From NCBI RefSeq assembly GCF_013394655.1, contig NZ_CP053351.1, positions 4,256,001 to 4,320,000 of the forward strand: 64,000 nt of DNA, given 5' to 3'. The notes beneath the pieces are model-generated. The model was not told the origin of the DNA, ran no database searches, and was given only the letters and a program-made list of their open reading frames with translations. Position numbers and translations under genes: made by a program. Positions 16,540 to 25,137 of this stretch are shown one piece after another; positions within the stretch are counted from its first letter, which is position 1; each line of letters begins with the position of its first letter. This DNA comes from Winogradskyella schleiferi (GTDB lineage: Bacteria; Bacteroidota; Bacteroidia; Flavobacteriales; Flavobacteriaceae).

Positions 16540-19176
16540 TTACTGTAACTCTAAATACGCATTTAAATTTTTATGTCTTTGTATTATAGCATAGTTTGCC
16601 GATGAAATTGCAAAATAAGGTCTTGTAATTTTAGGTTTTACAATACGCCCTCTTTTGTCCTTTTCTCCCGATTTCAGTAATTCTGCAAATCCTTTTGCAC
16701 CACCTATACTTTTTAGTCCATGCACCACTACAAAAGTAGTGTTTTCGTCGTAAACATCCTTTGATGTACTAAGGTCAAAGTATTCTACCTTAGCAACTTC
16801 CTCGTCTAAAGTCTTAATAAATGCCTCAACATCTTCTTCCTCATTATTCTCGAATTGAAAAATGACATTAAAATTCTCGGCATCATCATCGGCTACAAAT
16901 TCCTTTTTTGCCAACACAGGAAAGGCATTCGTTATAATATCTTGTGCCTTTTTACCTTCTTCTGTATTCACATAAGTTAAGGCAATATAGTTAATTCCTT
17001 CCTTATAAGCTTCAAAACCGTAAAGTCTTCCTTTAGCGGAGGCTTTTAGAATTTCAAATTTTGGCACAAAATCATCGCCTTCCAAGCGTTTTATCTGCGC
17101 TTCTGCTTCTTTAATCACAGCAGCATATTCTTCATTTTCAAATTGTTTGTAGAGCTTAGTGTAAATGGCTTCAGGACTGTTTTCGTCCTTAGATAGTTCT
17201 GATTGTGGATTTAAAAGAATTTCGGCATAACGAGAATCTGGATACTCATTGATGATTGTCGTTTTCATCGCTTCCGCTTTTCGGTTTAGTCCTAATTCGA
17301 CATAAAGACGATATAAATTATATTTTGAAGGTAAAATCAATCGGTCTTCAGGATTGTTTTCCAATAAATCCTCGAACCTAGTTTTTGACAATTCAAGTTC
17401 TTTAAATTTTTCCTTATAAATAATACCCAATTGATAATAAGCGAAGTTTCGCTCTTTAGCGATGCTATCTAATTCTTTTTGCTCTGTTGGTAAAGATGCC
17501 AAATAGGTTTCTGGATCAAAACGTGTATCTTCTGTAGCGGTGTCCATTAAGCTATCATTCTTTACAGTGTTTACAAGACTAGCACGCTCACTAGACAGTC
17601 TCCAGTTATCTTGAAGTTTACGATTTCCCCAAAGTTTCAGAAACTCATTTTTACCGTAAGCTACAGTAGTTTGGTTATAAAAATAAAAACTGCTTTTGCT
17701 ATTATTGTTACTTATCACTTGATTTCCTTTAGACTGAAAATTCTTGGACATATCTGGTGGACCGCCCACACTTCTTAGATTTTGTGATTTTCTTTGGTCT
17801 AACTTATTAGTTGCTATTGGCTGATTTTTTTGTCGTTCTAAGGCTGCTTCTTGTTCTTTTTTTGCTTCTAGCGCTTTTAATCGTTGGTCTTCCGCAAATT
17901 GTGTGTAAATGGCCAATTGTTCAGCTTTTGGAAGACTCACCATTCTTAGAATACTATCATTGGTTTGCGCAATACCTTCATAATATATCACATCATCGAG
18001 GTTTTCCCGTTTCTTCTTTATGATTCTGTAGAGCTTGGTGTTTTCAACCATGGCAGTCATCGTTGAGTCGTAATAGGCTCCAGCGATTTTATATATATTC
18101 TTGTCGAAATACATATTCCCTAATGTTTCGTAATTAAGGGATCTTAGGTATTTGTCTGAGCTTGTTTTTCTAAGTGATTTATTATAATAGACTTCCGCAA
18201 TACTATCTGACATCTTATGGCGATGGTATTCGGCAATGCGGTAATAGATTTTATCTAAAAATGGTCTGTTCTCTCTGTTTTCTTCAAGTTCAGCTAAATA
18301 GTCTTCAAACTCTATTTCATTTCCATCTGAGGCCTCAAAATTATTTGATTTTTCAATATGTGCGTTGATATAAAAAGATCTTGGGATCTGACGATGCATG
18401 TCTATAATGGCATCGAACTCCATATTTGCACTGTCTTTTTTACCAAATTCATTATAAATTTGTCCTTTAATAAAATGATAACGTGCTTTTTCTCTTTTCA
18501 CTTCTGTGTTTTCCGCAGCAATTGTCAGTTGGGCAAGCGCACTATCCTTAGATTTTGTATTGAGATAAGCTTGCGCTAAAGCTGCCGAAGCATCTGCTAA
18601 ATCTTGGCCTTCGATGTCTTCTTCTTTGAGGAGTCGTGTCAGTTTCTCAATAGCACCAACGTTATTATCTAAACGCATACTTGTTTTTTCGCGCCAGATT
18701 TTAACCTGATTTATTTTATCGCTTGTTGGATATTTATTTAAAATATTGTTGAAAGCTGCCATTGCTGGCACAAATCGTTGATCGAAATAGCGTGCCTGCC
18801 CTAAAAGTAAATAAGCTTCGTCAATCTGTGGATTTTTTTCCTTACCACCTATATTCATCCCGTGAGTTTGGATGGCCTTAATGGCTTTTTCTTCAGCACG
18901 CTCAAAATCGGCATTTTTGGTTTGTCCTGGCAAAAAAATATCTTCGGACACACTCATACGCTCAACAGGCAAGAGCTCCCAGAAATTTTCTGTAAATTCA
19001 TTATTTACACCATCAATGCCACGTATCAGCGCAATATTGCCATTATAAAGCACATTGTATTTAGTGCCTAAAGCATGAAACTGTCGGTTAATGAATTTAT
19101 CTTTTTTGCGCGAACAGCTTTGGGTAAGCATTGATGCACAGAAAAGCAATAATATGATTTTGTAATAGGTTTTCAA
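16540..19176 (-). CDS. porW: type IX secretion system lipoprotein PorW/SprE
   Basis: 878 residues. The N terminus is a lipoprotein signal with the lipobox MLTQSC (Cys21) followed by SRKKDKFINRQFHALGTKYN, characteristic of PorW (SprE in gliding flavobacteria). The body has TPR-like helical repeats (about 100-420 and 560-720) with a Q/K-rich low-complexity linker in the middle. PorW connects the outer-membrane translocon to the trans-envelope motor of the type IX secretion system and is required for gliding. The start is TTG at 19176; it is accepted because the signal peptide begins exactly there and no ATG is available. It heads the porW-bactofilin-atpZ-atpI-like gene string. Confidence 0.88.
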   Translation of the reverse strand: MKTYYKIILLLFCASMLTQSCSRKKDKFINRQFHALGTKYNVLYNGNIALIRGIDGVNNEFTENFWELLPVERMSVSEDIFLPGQTKNADFERAEEKAIKAIQTHGMNIGGKEKNPQIDEAYLLLGQARYFDQRFVPAMAAFNNILNKYPTSDKINQVKIWREKTSMRLDNNVGAIEKLTRLLKEEDIEGQDLADASAALAQAYLNTKSKDSALAQLTIAAENTEVKREKARYHFIKGQIYNEFGKKDSANMEFDAIIDMHRQIPRSFYINAHIEKSNNFEASDGNEIEFEDYLAELEENRENRPFLDKIYYRIAEYHRHKMSDSIAEVYYNKSLRKTSSDKYLRSLNYETLGNMYFDKNIYKIAGAYYDSTMTAMVENTKLYRIIKKKRENLDDVIYYEGIAQTNDSILRMVSLPKAEQLAIYTQFAEDQRLKALEAKKEQEAALERQKNQPIATNKLDQRKSQNLRSVGGPPDMSKNFQSKGNQVISNNNSKSSFYFYNQTTVAYGKNEFLKLWGNRKLQDNWRLSSERASLVNTVKNDSLMDTATEDTRFDPETYLASLPTEQKELDSIAKERNFAYYQLGIIYKEKFKELELSKTRFEDLLENNPEDRLILPSKYNLYRLYVELGLNRKAEAMKTTIINEYPDSRYAEILLNPQSELSKDENSPEAIYTKLYKQFENEEYAAVIKEAEAQIKRLEGDDFVPKFEILKASAKGRLYGFEAYKEGINYIALTYVNTEEGKKAQDIITNAFPVLAKKEFVADDDAENFNVIFQFENNEEEDVEAFIKTLDEEVAKVEYFDLSTSKDVYDENTTFVVVHGLKSIGGAKGFAELLKSGEKDKRGRIVKPKITRPYFAISSANYAIIQRHKNLNAYLELQ

Positions 19177-19291
19177 ACGTTGGTTCTATTTGGTTAATAG
19201 ATAACTCAAAAACACCCTGTTTAGTGTGTTGGGTGGTAAAAATACATATCTTTTTGAATTATTGGCTTTATTGTGACCTGAAAAATATTCT

Positions 19292-19329
19292 CTCGCGTAG
19301 GTACAAGTCGCGACGTGTCCGTACACGAG
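19292..19329. repeat. REP-like GC-rich imperfect palindrome
   Basis: The core GTCGCGAC is a perfect palindrome and pairing extends outward to 19292 and 19329 with 15 of 19 positions paired, ending in GTAG.../...GTAC blocks. This is the look of REP sequences mobilised by REP-associated tyrosine transposases. It lies downstream of the ABC ATPase gene and is far more GC-rich than its surroundings. No RAYT gene is present in the window. Confidence 0.55.
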
Positions 19330-19354
19330 GGTTGTTCGTAAGTGCAGGTGAGTT

Positions 19355-19370
19355 TTCCCCTTTTGGGGAA
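19355..19370. repeat. hairpin TTCCCC-TTTT-GGGGAA
   Basis: Perfect 6-bp stem with a 4-nt loop, 10 nt beyond the stop codon of the ABC ATPase gene. The following motif CTAAAGGGGATT resembles parts of the fold-back at 55139. It may act as a 3'-end stabiliser. Confidence 0.6.
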
Positions 19371-19380
19371 CTAAAGGGGA

Positions 19381-20103
19381 TTATTCTTCTTCTTGTGATG
19401 CCATGGCGCTGCTTCCAAAATGCGCTTCCAATTCCTTTAATGTTGTAGGATTGGTTTCTAAATCTTTAATCACATTGCCCTTTTCTAACACAACGATTCT
19501 TTCACACACATCAGTCACGTGCATTAAATCGTGACTAGATACCAAAACGGTTCCACCTTGTTTTTTGGCTAAATCTTTAATAATTTGTTTTAGTCTTATT
19601 TGGGTGGTTGGATCTAGGTTTGCGAAAGGTTCATCTAAGATAATAACTTCAGGATTACCGATTAATGCTGCTACAATGCCGGCTTTCTTTTGGTTTCCTT
19701 TACTTAAATCCCTTAGGTATTTTTTCTTTCCTATAATTTCGCCGTTAAAGAAATCTTCAAACTTTGATGTTAAATTATCGACATCTGCTTTGTTTTGTCC
19801 GCGTAATTCTCCGATAAAATAGAAATATTCTTCAGGTGTTAGATAACCGATCAAGAAACTTTCGTCAATAAAAGAAGATGTGAATGGTTTCCAGTCTTCA
19901 CTTTCATCCACAACAACGCTATTACTTGTAATGTTTCCTGTGGTTGGTTTAATTAAATCTAATAATAAACTGAAATACGTTGTTTTTCCAGCACCATTAT
20001 TTCCTACCAAACCAAAACTTTGACCTTTAGGGATTTTTAATTCTTCAATATTAAGAACAGTTGTTCCTTTATATGCTTTTGTAAGGTCTTTTGTATATAT
20101 CAT
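19381..20103 (-). CDS. ABC transporter ATP-binding protein
   Basis: 240 residues from the ATG at 20103 (MIYTKDLTKAYKGTTVLNIE). An upstream TTG at 20142 would overlap the preceding gene and is not preferred. Walker A is LVGNNGAGKTT (near residue 34), the signature is LSKGNQKK, Walker B is EVIILDEPFANLDP and the H-loop is VSSHD. The preceding gene, 13 bp upstream, encodes the partner membrane protein (DUF5687), so together they form an exporter-type ABC system of unknown substrate. C-terminal residues are acidic (ASQEEE). Confidence 0.92.
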   Translation of the reverse strand: MIYTKDLTKAYKGTTVLNIEELKIPKGQSFGLVGNNGAGKTTYFSLLLDLIKPTTGNITSNSVVVDESEDWKPFTSSFIDESFLIGYLTPEEYFYFIGELRGQNKADVDNLTSKFEDFFNGEIIGKKKYLRDLSKGNQKKAGIVAALIGNPEVIILDEPFANLDPTTQIRLKQIIKDLAKKQGGTVLVSSHDLMHVTDVCERIVVLEKGNVIKDLETNPTTLKELEAHFGSSAMASQEEE

Positions 20104-20116
20104 GGTTGTTTGTGTA

Positions 20117-21595
20117 TTAGTTATCTTGACTAAAAGCGTCAATCATTTTGTGTTTTGAATCGAGATATTTTTGGGTGATACCTTTCATTAATTTTTTATG
20201 AAAAACAATGCCTGAAATTCCAAGTACGATTAATAAGGCTATTGCAGCTCCAAAGCCAGCGAGCCAGTTGACTAGGCCAAATAAACCCATTGGCACCAAC
20301 ATTAACGGAATACCAATCAGCCATTGTACGGCTCCAGTTCCTTGATAATTAAAAGCTGCTTTTTTATCCAATTCAATTTTTTTACGGTTGAAAGATCCTC
20401 CCCAAAGTATCACGTGCGTATTGACGCCAATATTATAAATCGCTGCTGCAAAGTGTGCGATCAAGATTTTATAACCAAAATACACATACGGAATACCCAA
20501 AACAAAAAGCAGAACCACGCTTATGACCATTAATATAAATTTTGAACGCAAATATTGCTCGTATTTAATGTTTTGGCTCATTAATAGTTTGTAGTAAGCG
20601 CTATCCCAAGCTGGAATGAACTGTCCGAAATTGATCAAGAAAAACCCTGTTGAGAATATTCCGATAAAAGCAGACATGAAAGACATTTCCCTGTACATGG
20701 GCTGTGGATAAAAGAACAGTCCATAAAGCACACCAATCAACAATAAAAATGTCATGGATTTTGTTCTTTTGTTTCTCCAAATCAGTTTTAAATCTAATTG
20801 CATAAATGGTGCAATGTCTCCAAAACGTTTGGTCCAAGATAAATCTGCCGCATTGACTTCTATAACTTTAGATTTCAGTGAGCTATCTAAAAATAGTTTA
20901 CTTCTTAAAATTTTAAAGTTGAAAGCATAACAAAATGCTAGAATTGCAATTGGAATAAGTATGAAAATTGGGTTATTTGCTATTCCTATTAGTGCTTCAC
21001 CAATTAATGTGGTCATTGGAAGCACGCCAAAATGGTTTAAGCCAAACAAGATACCCACAACTGTAATAATAGGAAGAAATGATAATTCTTTCTCAGCAGA
21101 AAAAGCTTCAATAATAAAATTCAGAAAATTGATAATAAGTACAAAAATTATCATGGTAAACATCCATGTTAAAACCATGGAAGTTGCATAGCCATCCCTT
21201 ACGAGCATAATACTAAATGGAATGATGGCAAATAAGGGTAAAAAATTAAAAAACGATACTGCAGATTTTCCTAAAACATAGTTAACTACTGTAGATCGTT
21301 TTATGGGTAAAATAAGTAAGGGCTTTACACTCATAACGGGTAGTTTCTGTAAAAAGAAACGCATCATTAAGTCACCGATAATCCAGAAAAATATAAACCC
21401 ATTTACAATTATGAATGGATCTTGATCAGGATACATTTTTTTAAGAATAAAAAGCAGTCCGAAGCCCAAACTTAAAAACATAACCACAAAATAAAGCGCA
21501 AAAAATACCATTAAGATATTGATAGCTATATTTTTCTGCCAATAGGACGAACGAAAATATTGTTTCCATTCGAGATTGAGAAAATGTTTTATCAT
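20117..21595 (-). CDS. DUF5687 family membrane protein, ABC exporter permease
   Basis: 492 residues with about 12 hydrophobic segments. The start MIKHFLNLEWKQYFRSSYWQ and the segment KSAVSFFNFLPLFAIIPFS are typical of the DUF5687 family in Bacteroidota, which is paired with an ATPase like the one directly downstream. The substrate is not known. The ATG start is at 21595, and the gene lies alone with its ATPase as a two-gene operon facing away from the PaaE-like gene. Confidence 0.85.
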   Translation of the reverse strand: MIKHFLNLEWKQYFRSSYWQKNIAINILMVFFALYFVVMFLSLGFGLLFILKKMYPDQDPFIIVNGFIFFWIIGDLMMRFFLQKLPVMSVKPLLILPIKRSTVVNYVLGKSAVSFFNFLPLFAIIPFSIMLVRDGYATSMVLTWMFTMIIFVLIINFLNFIIEAFSAEKELSFLPIITVVGILFGLNHFGVLPMTTLIGEALIGIANNPIFILIPIAILAFCYAFNFKILRSKLFLDSSLKSKVIEVNAADLSWTKRFGDIAPFMQLDLKLIWRNKRTKSMTFLLLIGVLYGLFFYPQPMYREMSFMSAFIGIFSTGFFLINFGQFIPAWDSAYYKLLMSQNIKYEQYLRSKFILMVISVVLLFVLGIPYVYFGYKILIAHFAAAIYNIGVNTHVILWGGSFNRKKIELDKKAAFNYQGTGAVQWLIGIPLMLVPMGLFGLVNWLAGFGAAIALLIVLGISGIVFHKKLMKGITQKYLDSKHKMIDAFSQDN

Positions 21596-21949
21596 CCTGT
21601 TTTGGTTGGGTTGTGTGTTGGGTTAGTAGTACTTTAGTGAAATTTGTTACACTAACTATAGCAAATTGTATTCTGGCTGATGCCTTGCTATGCCGTTTTT
21701 GGATTTGGATAAAATTACAAAAATTGAGACGTAAAGTGCTAGTGCCTATAAAATTATAAATATGATCGAATGACAAAATAATTAAAACTCAAAAGCAATT
21801 TTATCTAACTCTAAGATTATTAGTGATTGTGTTGTTTTCTTATGAACAATAATGGTATGTATTGATATACATCAAAATTTATTCAGACAAGGTCTTAAAA
21901 ACCTACTAGGTTCTAATACATTTCTTATTTTTGCATAAAACAATTTTTA
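21596..21949. other. 354-bp divergent intergenic region
   Basis: It separates two divergently read units and should contain both promoters. The plus-strand -7 box is annotated at 21926. Repeat fragments of the type AAGGTCTTAAAAACCTACTAGG lie at about 21890-21910. No gene or RNA was recognised. Confidence 0.5.
21926..21933 (+). promoter_or_regulatory. TAnnTTTG -7 box of the PaaE-like gene
   Basis: TATTTTTG matches the Bacteroidota -7 consensus and lies 16 nt before the ATG at 21950. No convincing TTTG box is found at the expected distance upstream, so the promoter is tentative. Confidence 0.5.
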
Positions 21950-23008
21950 ATGTCACAATTTCATTCACTCACTATAAAATCAGTTGATAAAGTAACGGAC
22001 AATTCGGTTGCCATTACCTTTGATATTCCTGAGAATCTAAAAGAAAAATTCAGCTTTAAAGCCGGACAATACATTACCTTAAAAACGACTATTAATAACG
22101 AAGACATCCGACGGGATTATTCCATTTGTGCTTCCCAAAAAAGCGGCAATGTTACTGTAGCCGTAAAGGCGGTTGAAGGTGGTACATTTTCCATTTATGC
22201 TAACGAGCAATTAAAAGCTGGCGATACGCTAGAGGTGGCAGAACCCAATGGACGTTTTACTTTTGAAGCCAATAATGCCAAAACCAGAACCATTGCTGCT
22301 TTTGCTGCTGGAAGCGGAATTACACCAGTTCTTAGTATTGCAAAAACACTTTTGGAAGACGAGCCTTTTAGTAATTTTATCTTGGTTTATGGGAATAAAT
22401 CTTCTGAAGACGCTATGTTTTTTAAAGACCTTGTAGAACTACAAGCATTTTATGGCAATCGACTTCATGTTCATTTTATTTACAGTCAGGTAAAAGAGGA
22501 AGATGCGCTATTTGGTCGGATTGAAAAAAGTACGGTCAACCTCATCGTAAAAAACAAATACAAGGATGTTACAATTGAACAATTTTTTCTTTGTGGCCCA
22601 GAACAAATGATCCATACCGTAAAAGATGTATTAATCGAAAATGGTATAAAGGAAAATGCGATTAAGTTTGAATTGTTTACAGCTCCTGTTGAAGCTGATA
22701 CCGAAATTACGACAGATTTGCCTTCAGGACAAACTAAAATCAAGGTGATGGTTGATGATGAAGAGTTTGAATTCAATATGTCGCAAAAGCAAACTATTCT
22801 TGAAGCGGCTTTAAAACAAGATATTGATGCGCCTTACTCTTGTCAAGGTGGAATTTGTAGTAGTTGTATTGCCAGACTTACCGAAGGCGAAGCCAAAATG
22901 CGTCAAAATAATATATTGACGGATGGAGAAGTTGCAGAAGGTTTGATATTAACGTGCCAAGCGCATCCGACGTCTGCAAATGTTGCTGTGGATTATGATG
23001 ATGTGTAA
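21950..23008 (+). CDS. PaaE-like 2Fe-2S flavoprotein reductase
   Basis: 352 residues. The N-terminal FAD domain has RRDYSICAS (54-62, flavin site), then an NAD(P)H domain with AAGSGITPVLSI and FLCGPEQMI. The C-terminal ferredoxin domain has cysteines 298, 303, 306 and 336 (CX4CX2C...C), the plant-type 2Fe-2S pattern. This FNR-plus-ferredoxin order is that of PaaE, the reductase of phenylacetyl-CoA epoxidase, and of related electron donors. No paaABCD or other oxygenase genes are adjacent, so the electron acceptor is unknown; the AlkB-type monooxygenase at 62 kb is a possible but unproven partner. Transcription is towards the GT9 gene (convergent). Confidence 0.88.
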   Translation: MSQFHSLTIKSVDKVTDNSVAITFDIPENLKEKFSFKAGQYITLKTTINNEDIRRDYSICASQKSGNVTVAVKAVEGGTFSIYANEQLKAGDTLEVAEPNGRFTFEANNAKTRTIAAFAAGSGITPVLSIAKTLLEDEPFSNFILVYGNKSSEDAMFFKDLVELQAFYGNRLHVHFIYSQVKEEDALFGRIEKSTVNLIVKNKYKDVTIEQFFLCGPEQMIHTVKDVLIENGIKENAIKFELFTAPVEADTEITTDLPSGQTKIKVMVDDEEFEFNMSQKQTILEAALKQDIDAPYSCQGGICSSCIARLTEGEAKMRQNNILTDGEVAEGLILTCQAHPTSANVAVDYDDV

Positions 23009-23022
23009 GAAGCCTTCCCTAA

Positions 23023-23039
23023 CCCTTCCAAAGGAAGGG
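23023..23039. repeat. palindrome CCCTTCC-AAA-GGAAGGG
   Basis: Perfect 7-bp stem, same layout (YYTTCC-AAA-GGAARR) as the 5'-leader palindromes, but located 15 nt after a plus-strand stop codon. Confidence 0.65.
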
Positions 23040-23066
23040 AACTAGCTACCAATGAAAAATAACCTG

Positions 23067-23120
23067 AGACCTAGCAGTCCCGAAAGCTTTCGGGAATAAA
23101 ACCTCTTACAGGTCTTTTTT
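23067..23120. terminator. compound hairpin between convergent genes
   Basis: AGACCT (23067-23072) pairs with AGGTCT (23110-23115) and is followed by a T-run; inside lies a perfect 18-bp palindrome TCCCGAAAGCTTTCGGGA (23078-23095). It lies between the convergent PaaE-like and GT9 genes and could terminate the plus-strand transcript. Confidence 0.55.
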
Positions 23121-23158
23121 CTTAAATTATCCTTTATATTTAATACTGAAAAAAAGAA

Positions 23159-24178
23159 TTATAAAACCTCTGAAATTTTTGATACGATAGTTTTTACCGT
23201 AACACTTCCAGCAGCATTTTTATAATCTTCAGGGTATGTGTTGCCGTAAATTGAAGTCGGAATTAAAGGGAATTTCTTTCTATCTGCTGTCAGAGAATAA
23301 TCTTTAAGTTGATTAAAAGGTGCAAAACCAGCAAATGGATGTGTAACTCCCCAAATGGTAATTACTTTTTTGCCTAACATGGCTGCGATATGTGCATTTC
23401 CGGAATCCATAGCTAACATAAGGTCTAGATTTGAAATGAGCACTAACTCATCTTCTAAATTCAATTTTCCGGCTACGGATTTTACGTTGTCGAATTTGGT
23501 TTCAAGTTGATTTAAAATTTCTATTTCTTTGTTTCCCCCTCCAAATAAAATGATATTATAATTTTCAGACAGTTTTTTAATTACATTCTCCATTTGTTCT
23601 AATGGATACATTTTGCTCTGGTGCGCTGCAAAAGGTGCAATTCCGATAGTTTTGAGGTTTTTTTTGGAAATGAAGGCGTTCAGTTCTTCAGAAAACGGTT
23701 TTGGTTTTGGAAATGTAGGTTGCGATAAGTCTACTGGATAACCTAAGGCTTCAAAAACTTCTGCATAGCGTTGAAGCGTGGTTTTTAATTGCCGAAAAGC
23801 CTGTCCTGATGTGAGTGCCTTTTTCTCAGCTCTACCTTTCTTTAATTGCACTACGTTATTTCCGAAGAAAAAGAACTTTAAAATTTTACTTCTAAGAACA
23901 TTGTGTAAATCTGCGACGGCATCAAAACCTAAGGCCTTTAGTTCTTTTGATAATTTATAAAGTCCTAAAACACCTTTGTGATTACCTTTTAAGTCGGCTT
24001 CATATACACTAACGTTTTCTAAATCTTGAAAGAACGGTTTAAACAATCCTCTAGTAACAACTGTGACCTTGAGTTCGGGATGTTGTGCCGTAAGTGCTCG
24101 AAGCACGGGAACTGTCATTGCCACGTCTCCCATTGCTGAAAACCTTATGGCTAATATGTGGTTCGGTTTGTTAGACAT
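23159..24178 (-). CDS. glycosyltransferase family 9 protein (heptosyltransferase-like)
   Basis: 339 residues from the ATG at 24178 (MSNKPNHILAIRFSAMGDVA); another in-frame ATG lies at 24196. The motif RFSAMGDVAMTVPVLRAL and the C-terminal MLAMDSGNAHIAAMLGKKVI with TIWGVTHPFAGF are those of GT9 enzymes, which add heptose or related sugars to the LPS inner core from ADP-sugars on the cytoplasmic face. The acceptor is unknown. It is followed by repeat-rich DNA and shares a gap with DUF4254 on the same strand, as in many flavobacteria. Confidence 0.9.
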   Translation of the reverse strand: MSNKPNHILAIRFSAMGDVAMTVPVLRALTAQHPELKVTVVTRGLFKPFFQDLENVSVYEADLKGNHKGVLGLYKLSKELKALGFDAVADLHNVLRSKILKFFFFGNNVVQLKKGRAEKKALTSGQAFRQLKTTLQRYAEVFEALGYPVDLSQPTFPKPKPFSEELNAFISKKNLKTIGIAPFAAHQSKMYPLEQMENVIKKLSENYNIILFGGGNKEIEILNQLETKFDNVKSVAGKLNLEDELVLISNLDLMLAMDSGNAHIAAMLGKKVITIWGVTHPFAGFAPFNQLKDYSLTADRKKFPLIPTSIYGNTYPEDYKNAAGSVTVKTIVSKISEVL

Positions 24179-24225
24179 AATTTTTATATATGTCATATTA
24201 AGAGAAGACGAAATATCTTAAAATG

Positions 24226-24253
24226 AGATTCTTCGGCTGGGCTCAAAATGACA
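24226..24253. repeat. dispersed intergenic repeat (GATTCTTC...CTCAAAATGACA), copy 1
   Basis: Resembles the segments at 61939-61965 and 63226-63251: a GATTCT-like start and a CTCAGAATGACA-like end. Short elements ending this way are scattered through flavobacterial intergenic DNA. It lies 48 nt upstream of the GT9 start. Confidence 0.5.
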
Positions 24254-24306
24254 GACGTGTTTCTTAACCACTCTTAATATTTAATGCAACCGAAGTGGAA
24301 AATGAG

Positions 24307-24326
24307 ATTACAGCTTTCGCCAGAAT
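24307..24326. repeat. dispersed stop-codon hairpin, degenerate copy 4
   Basis: ATTACAGCTTTCGCCAGAAT, clearly alignable with the perfect copies at 3852 and 10219 but with a weakened stem. It ends 3 nt before the DUF4254 stop codon, keeping the positional rule. Confidence 0.6.
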
Positions 24327-24329
24327 TCG

Positions 24330-24938
24330 TTACTTCAGACCTCTCAAAACAGGATTCAATTCATCATCATTATACATTTTCATCTGCTTGTAAACCTTCA
24401 TGTACTTGTCTCCATTGGAGATATCATTAAGTAGATCATCAATTGCAGTACTTAAATCTACACGTTGCTCCAAAAGGACATCCAATTTCTTTTGACAAGC
24501 TGCTTTATGTGCATCACTGGCATCATCTCTGACGGTCTCGAGATGCATATGGTAAATTTTAAGCGCCAAAATAGAAAGCCTGTCTATGGCCCAAGCCGGA
24601 CTTTCAGAATTGATTTTAGCTCCTGGTTTTACGGTTACATCTTTGTATTTATCCAAAAAATAACTGTCAATATATTCAACTGTATCCGTTCTGTCTTGGT
24701 TAGAGGCATCAATCATTCTTTTTAACTTTAAAGCGGCAACAGGATCAATATTTGGGTCTCTAATAATATCTTCGTAAGCCCACTGAACCGTATCTATCCA
24801 AGATTTTCTGTATAATAAATGTGCGATGAGATCGTCGTTTTTATCGTACTTATTTGTAAAGGGTTGATCTACTGAATTTAAAACTTTATAGGTTTTAATA
24901 ACTTCTTGAAATATAGCGTTAGCTTTTTGTGAAAACAT
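24330..24938 (-). CDS. DUF4254 family protein
   Basis: 202 residues, soluble and mainly helical, with the family core LIAHLLYRKSWIDTVQWAYE and DRIDRLSILALKIYHM-type stretch (AIDRLSILALKIYHMHLE). No catalytic motif is known. It precedes the GT9 glycosyltransferase gene on the same strand, a conserved pairing in Bacteroidota that suggests a link to envelope glycan synthesis (inference). A -7 box CAAAAGTA (24961-24968 on plus, TACTTTTG on minus) lies 23 nt upstream of the ATG. Confidence 0.85.
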   Translation of the reverse strand: MFSQKANAIFQEVIKTYKVLNSVDQPFTNKYDKNDDLIAHLLYRKSWIDTVQWAYEDIIRDPNIDPVAALKLKRMIDASNQDRTDTVEYIDSYFLDKYKDVTVKPGAKINSESPAWAIDRLSILALKIYHMHLETVRDDASDAHKAACQKKLDVLLEQRVDLSTAIDDLLNDISNGDKYMKVYKQMKMYNDDELNPVLRGLK

Positions 24939-24960
24939 AATGAAATCGATTTATAATATG

Positions 24961-24968
24961 CAAAAGTA
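24961..24968 (-). promoter_or_regulatory. TAnnTTTG -7 box of the DUF4254 gene
   Basis: TACTTTTG on the minus strand, 23 nt before the ATG at 24938. No TTTG box is found at the usual distance upstream. Confidence 0.5.
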
Positions 24969-25137
24969 CATGAATTTTTTAAGTTGTAAATTCTTTAAAG
25001 CAACTTAAAAAAATCATGTTCTAACGTATGGGTCTTTTTTGTATTTGTAATTTTAGTTCTTCCTTTTTAAAATTAAATCTTACAATAGAAATACGGTAGG
25101 AATTATTAACTTTATCGGCCGAAACAATTTCCATATT

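Noticed and set aside
19498..19515. CACGTG core near 19507 and another near 20412
   Set aside because: The flanking arms do not match parS (no GTTYC/GGAAC), and both lie in coding sequence.
20695..20710. DnaA-box-like TGTGGATAA
   Set aside because: Single match inside the DUF5687 coding sequence; no cluster of boxes was found there or next to the parS-like sites, so no origin is called.
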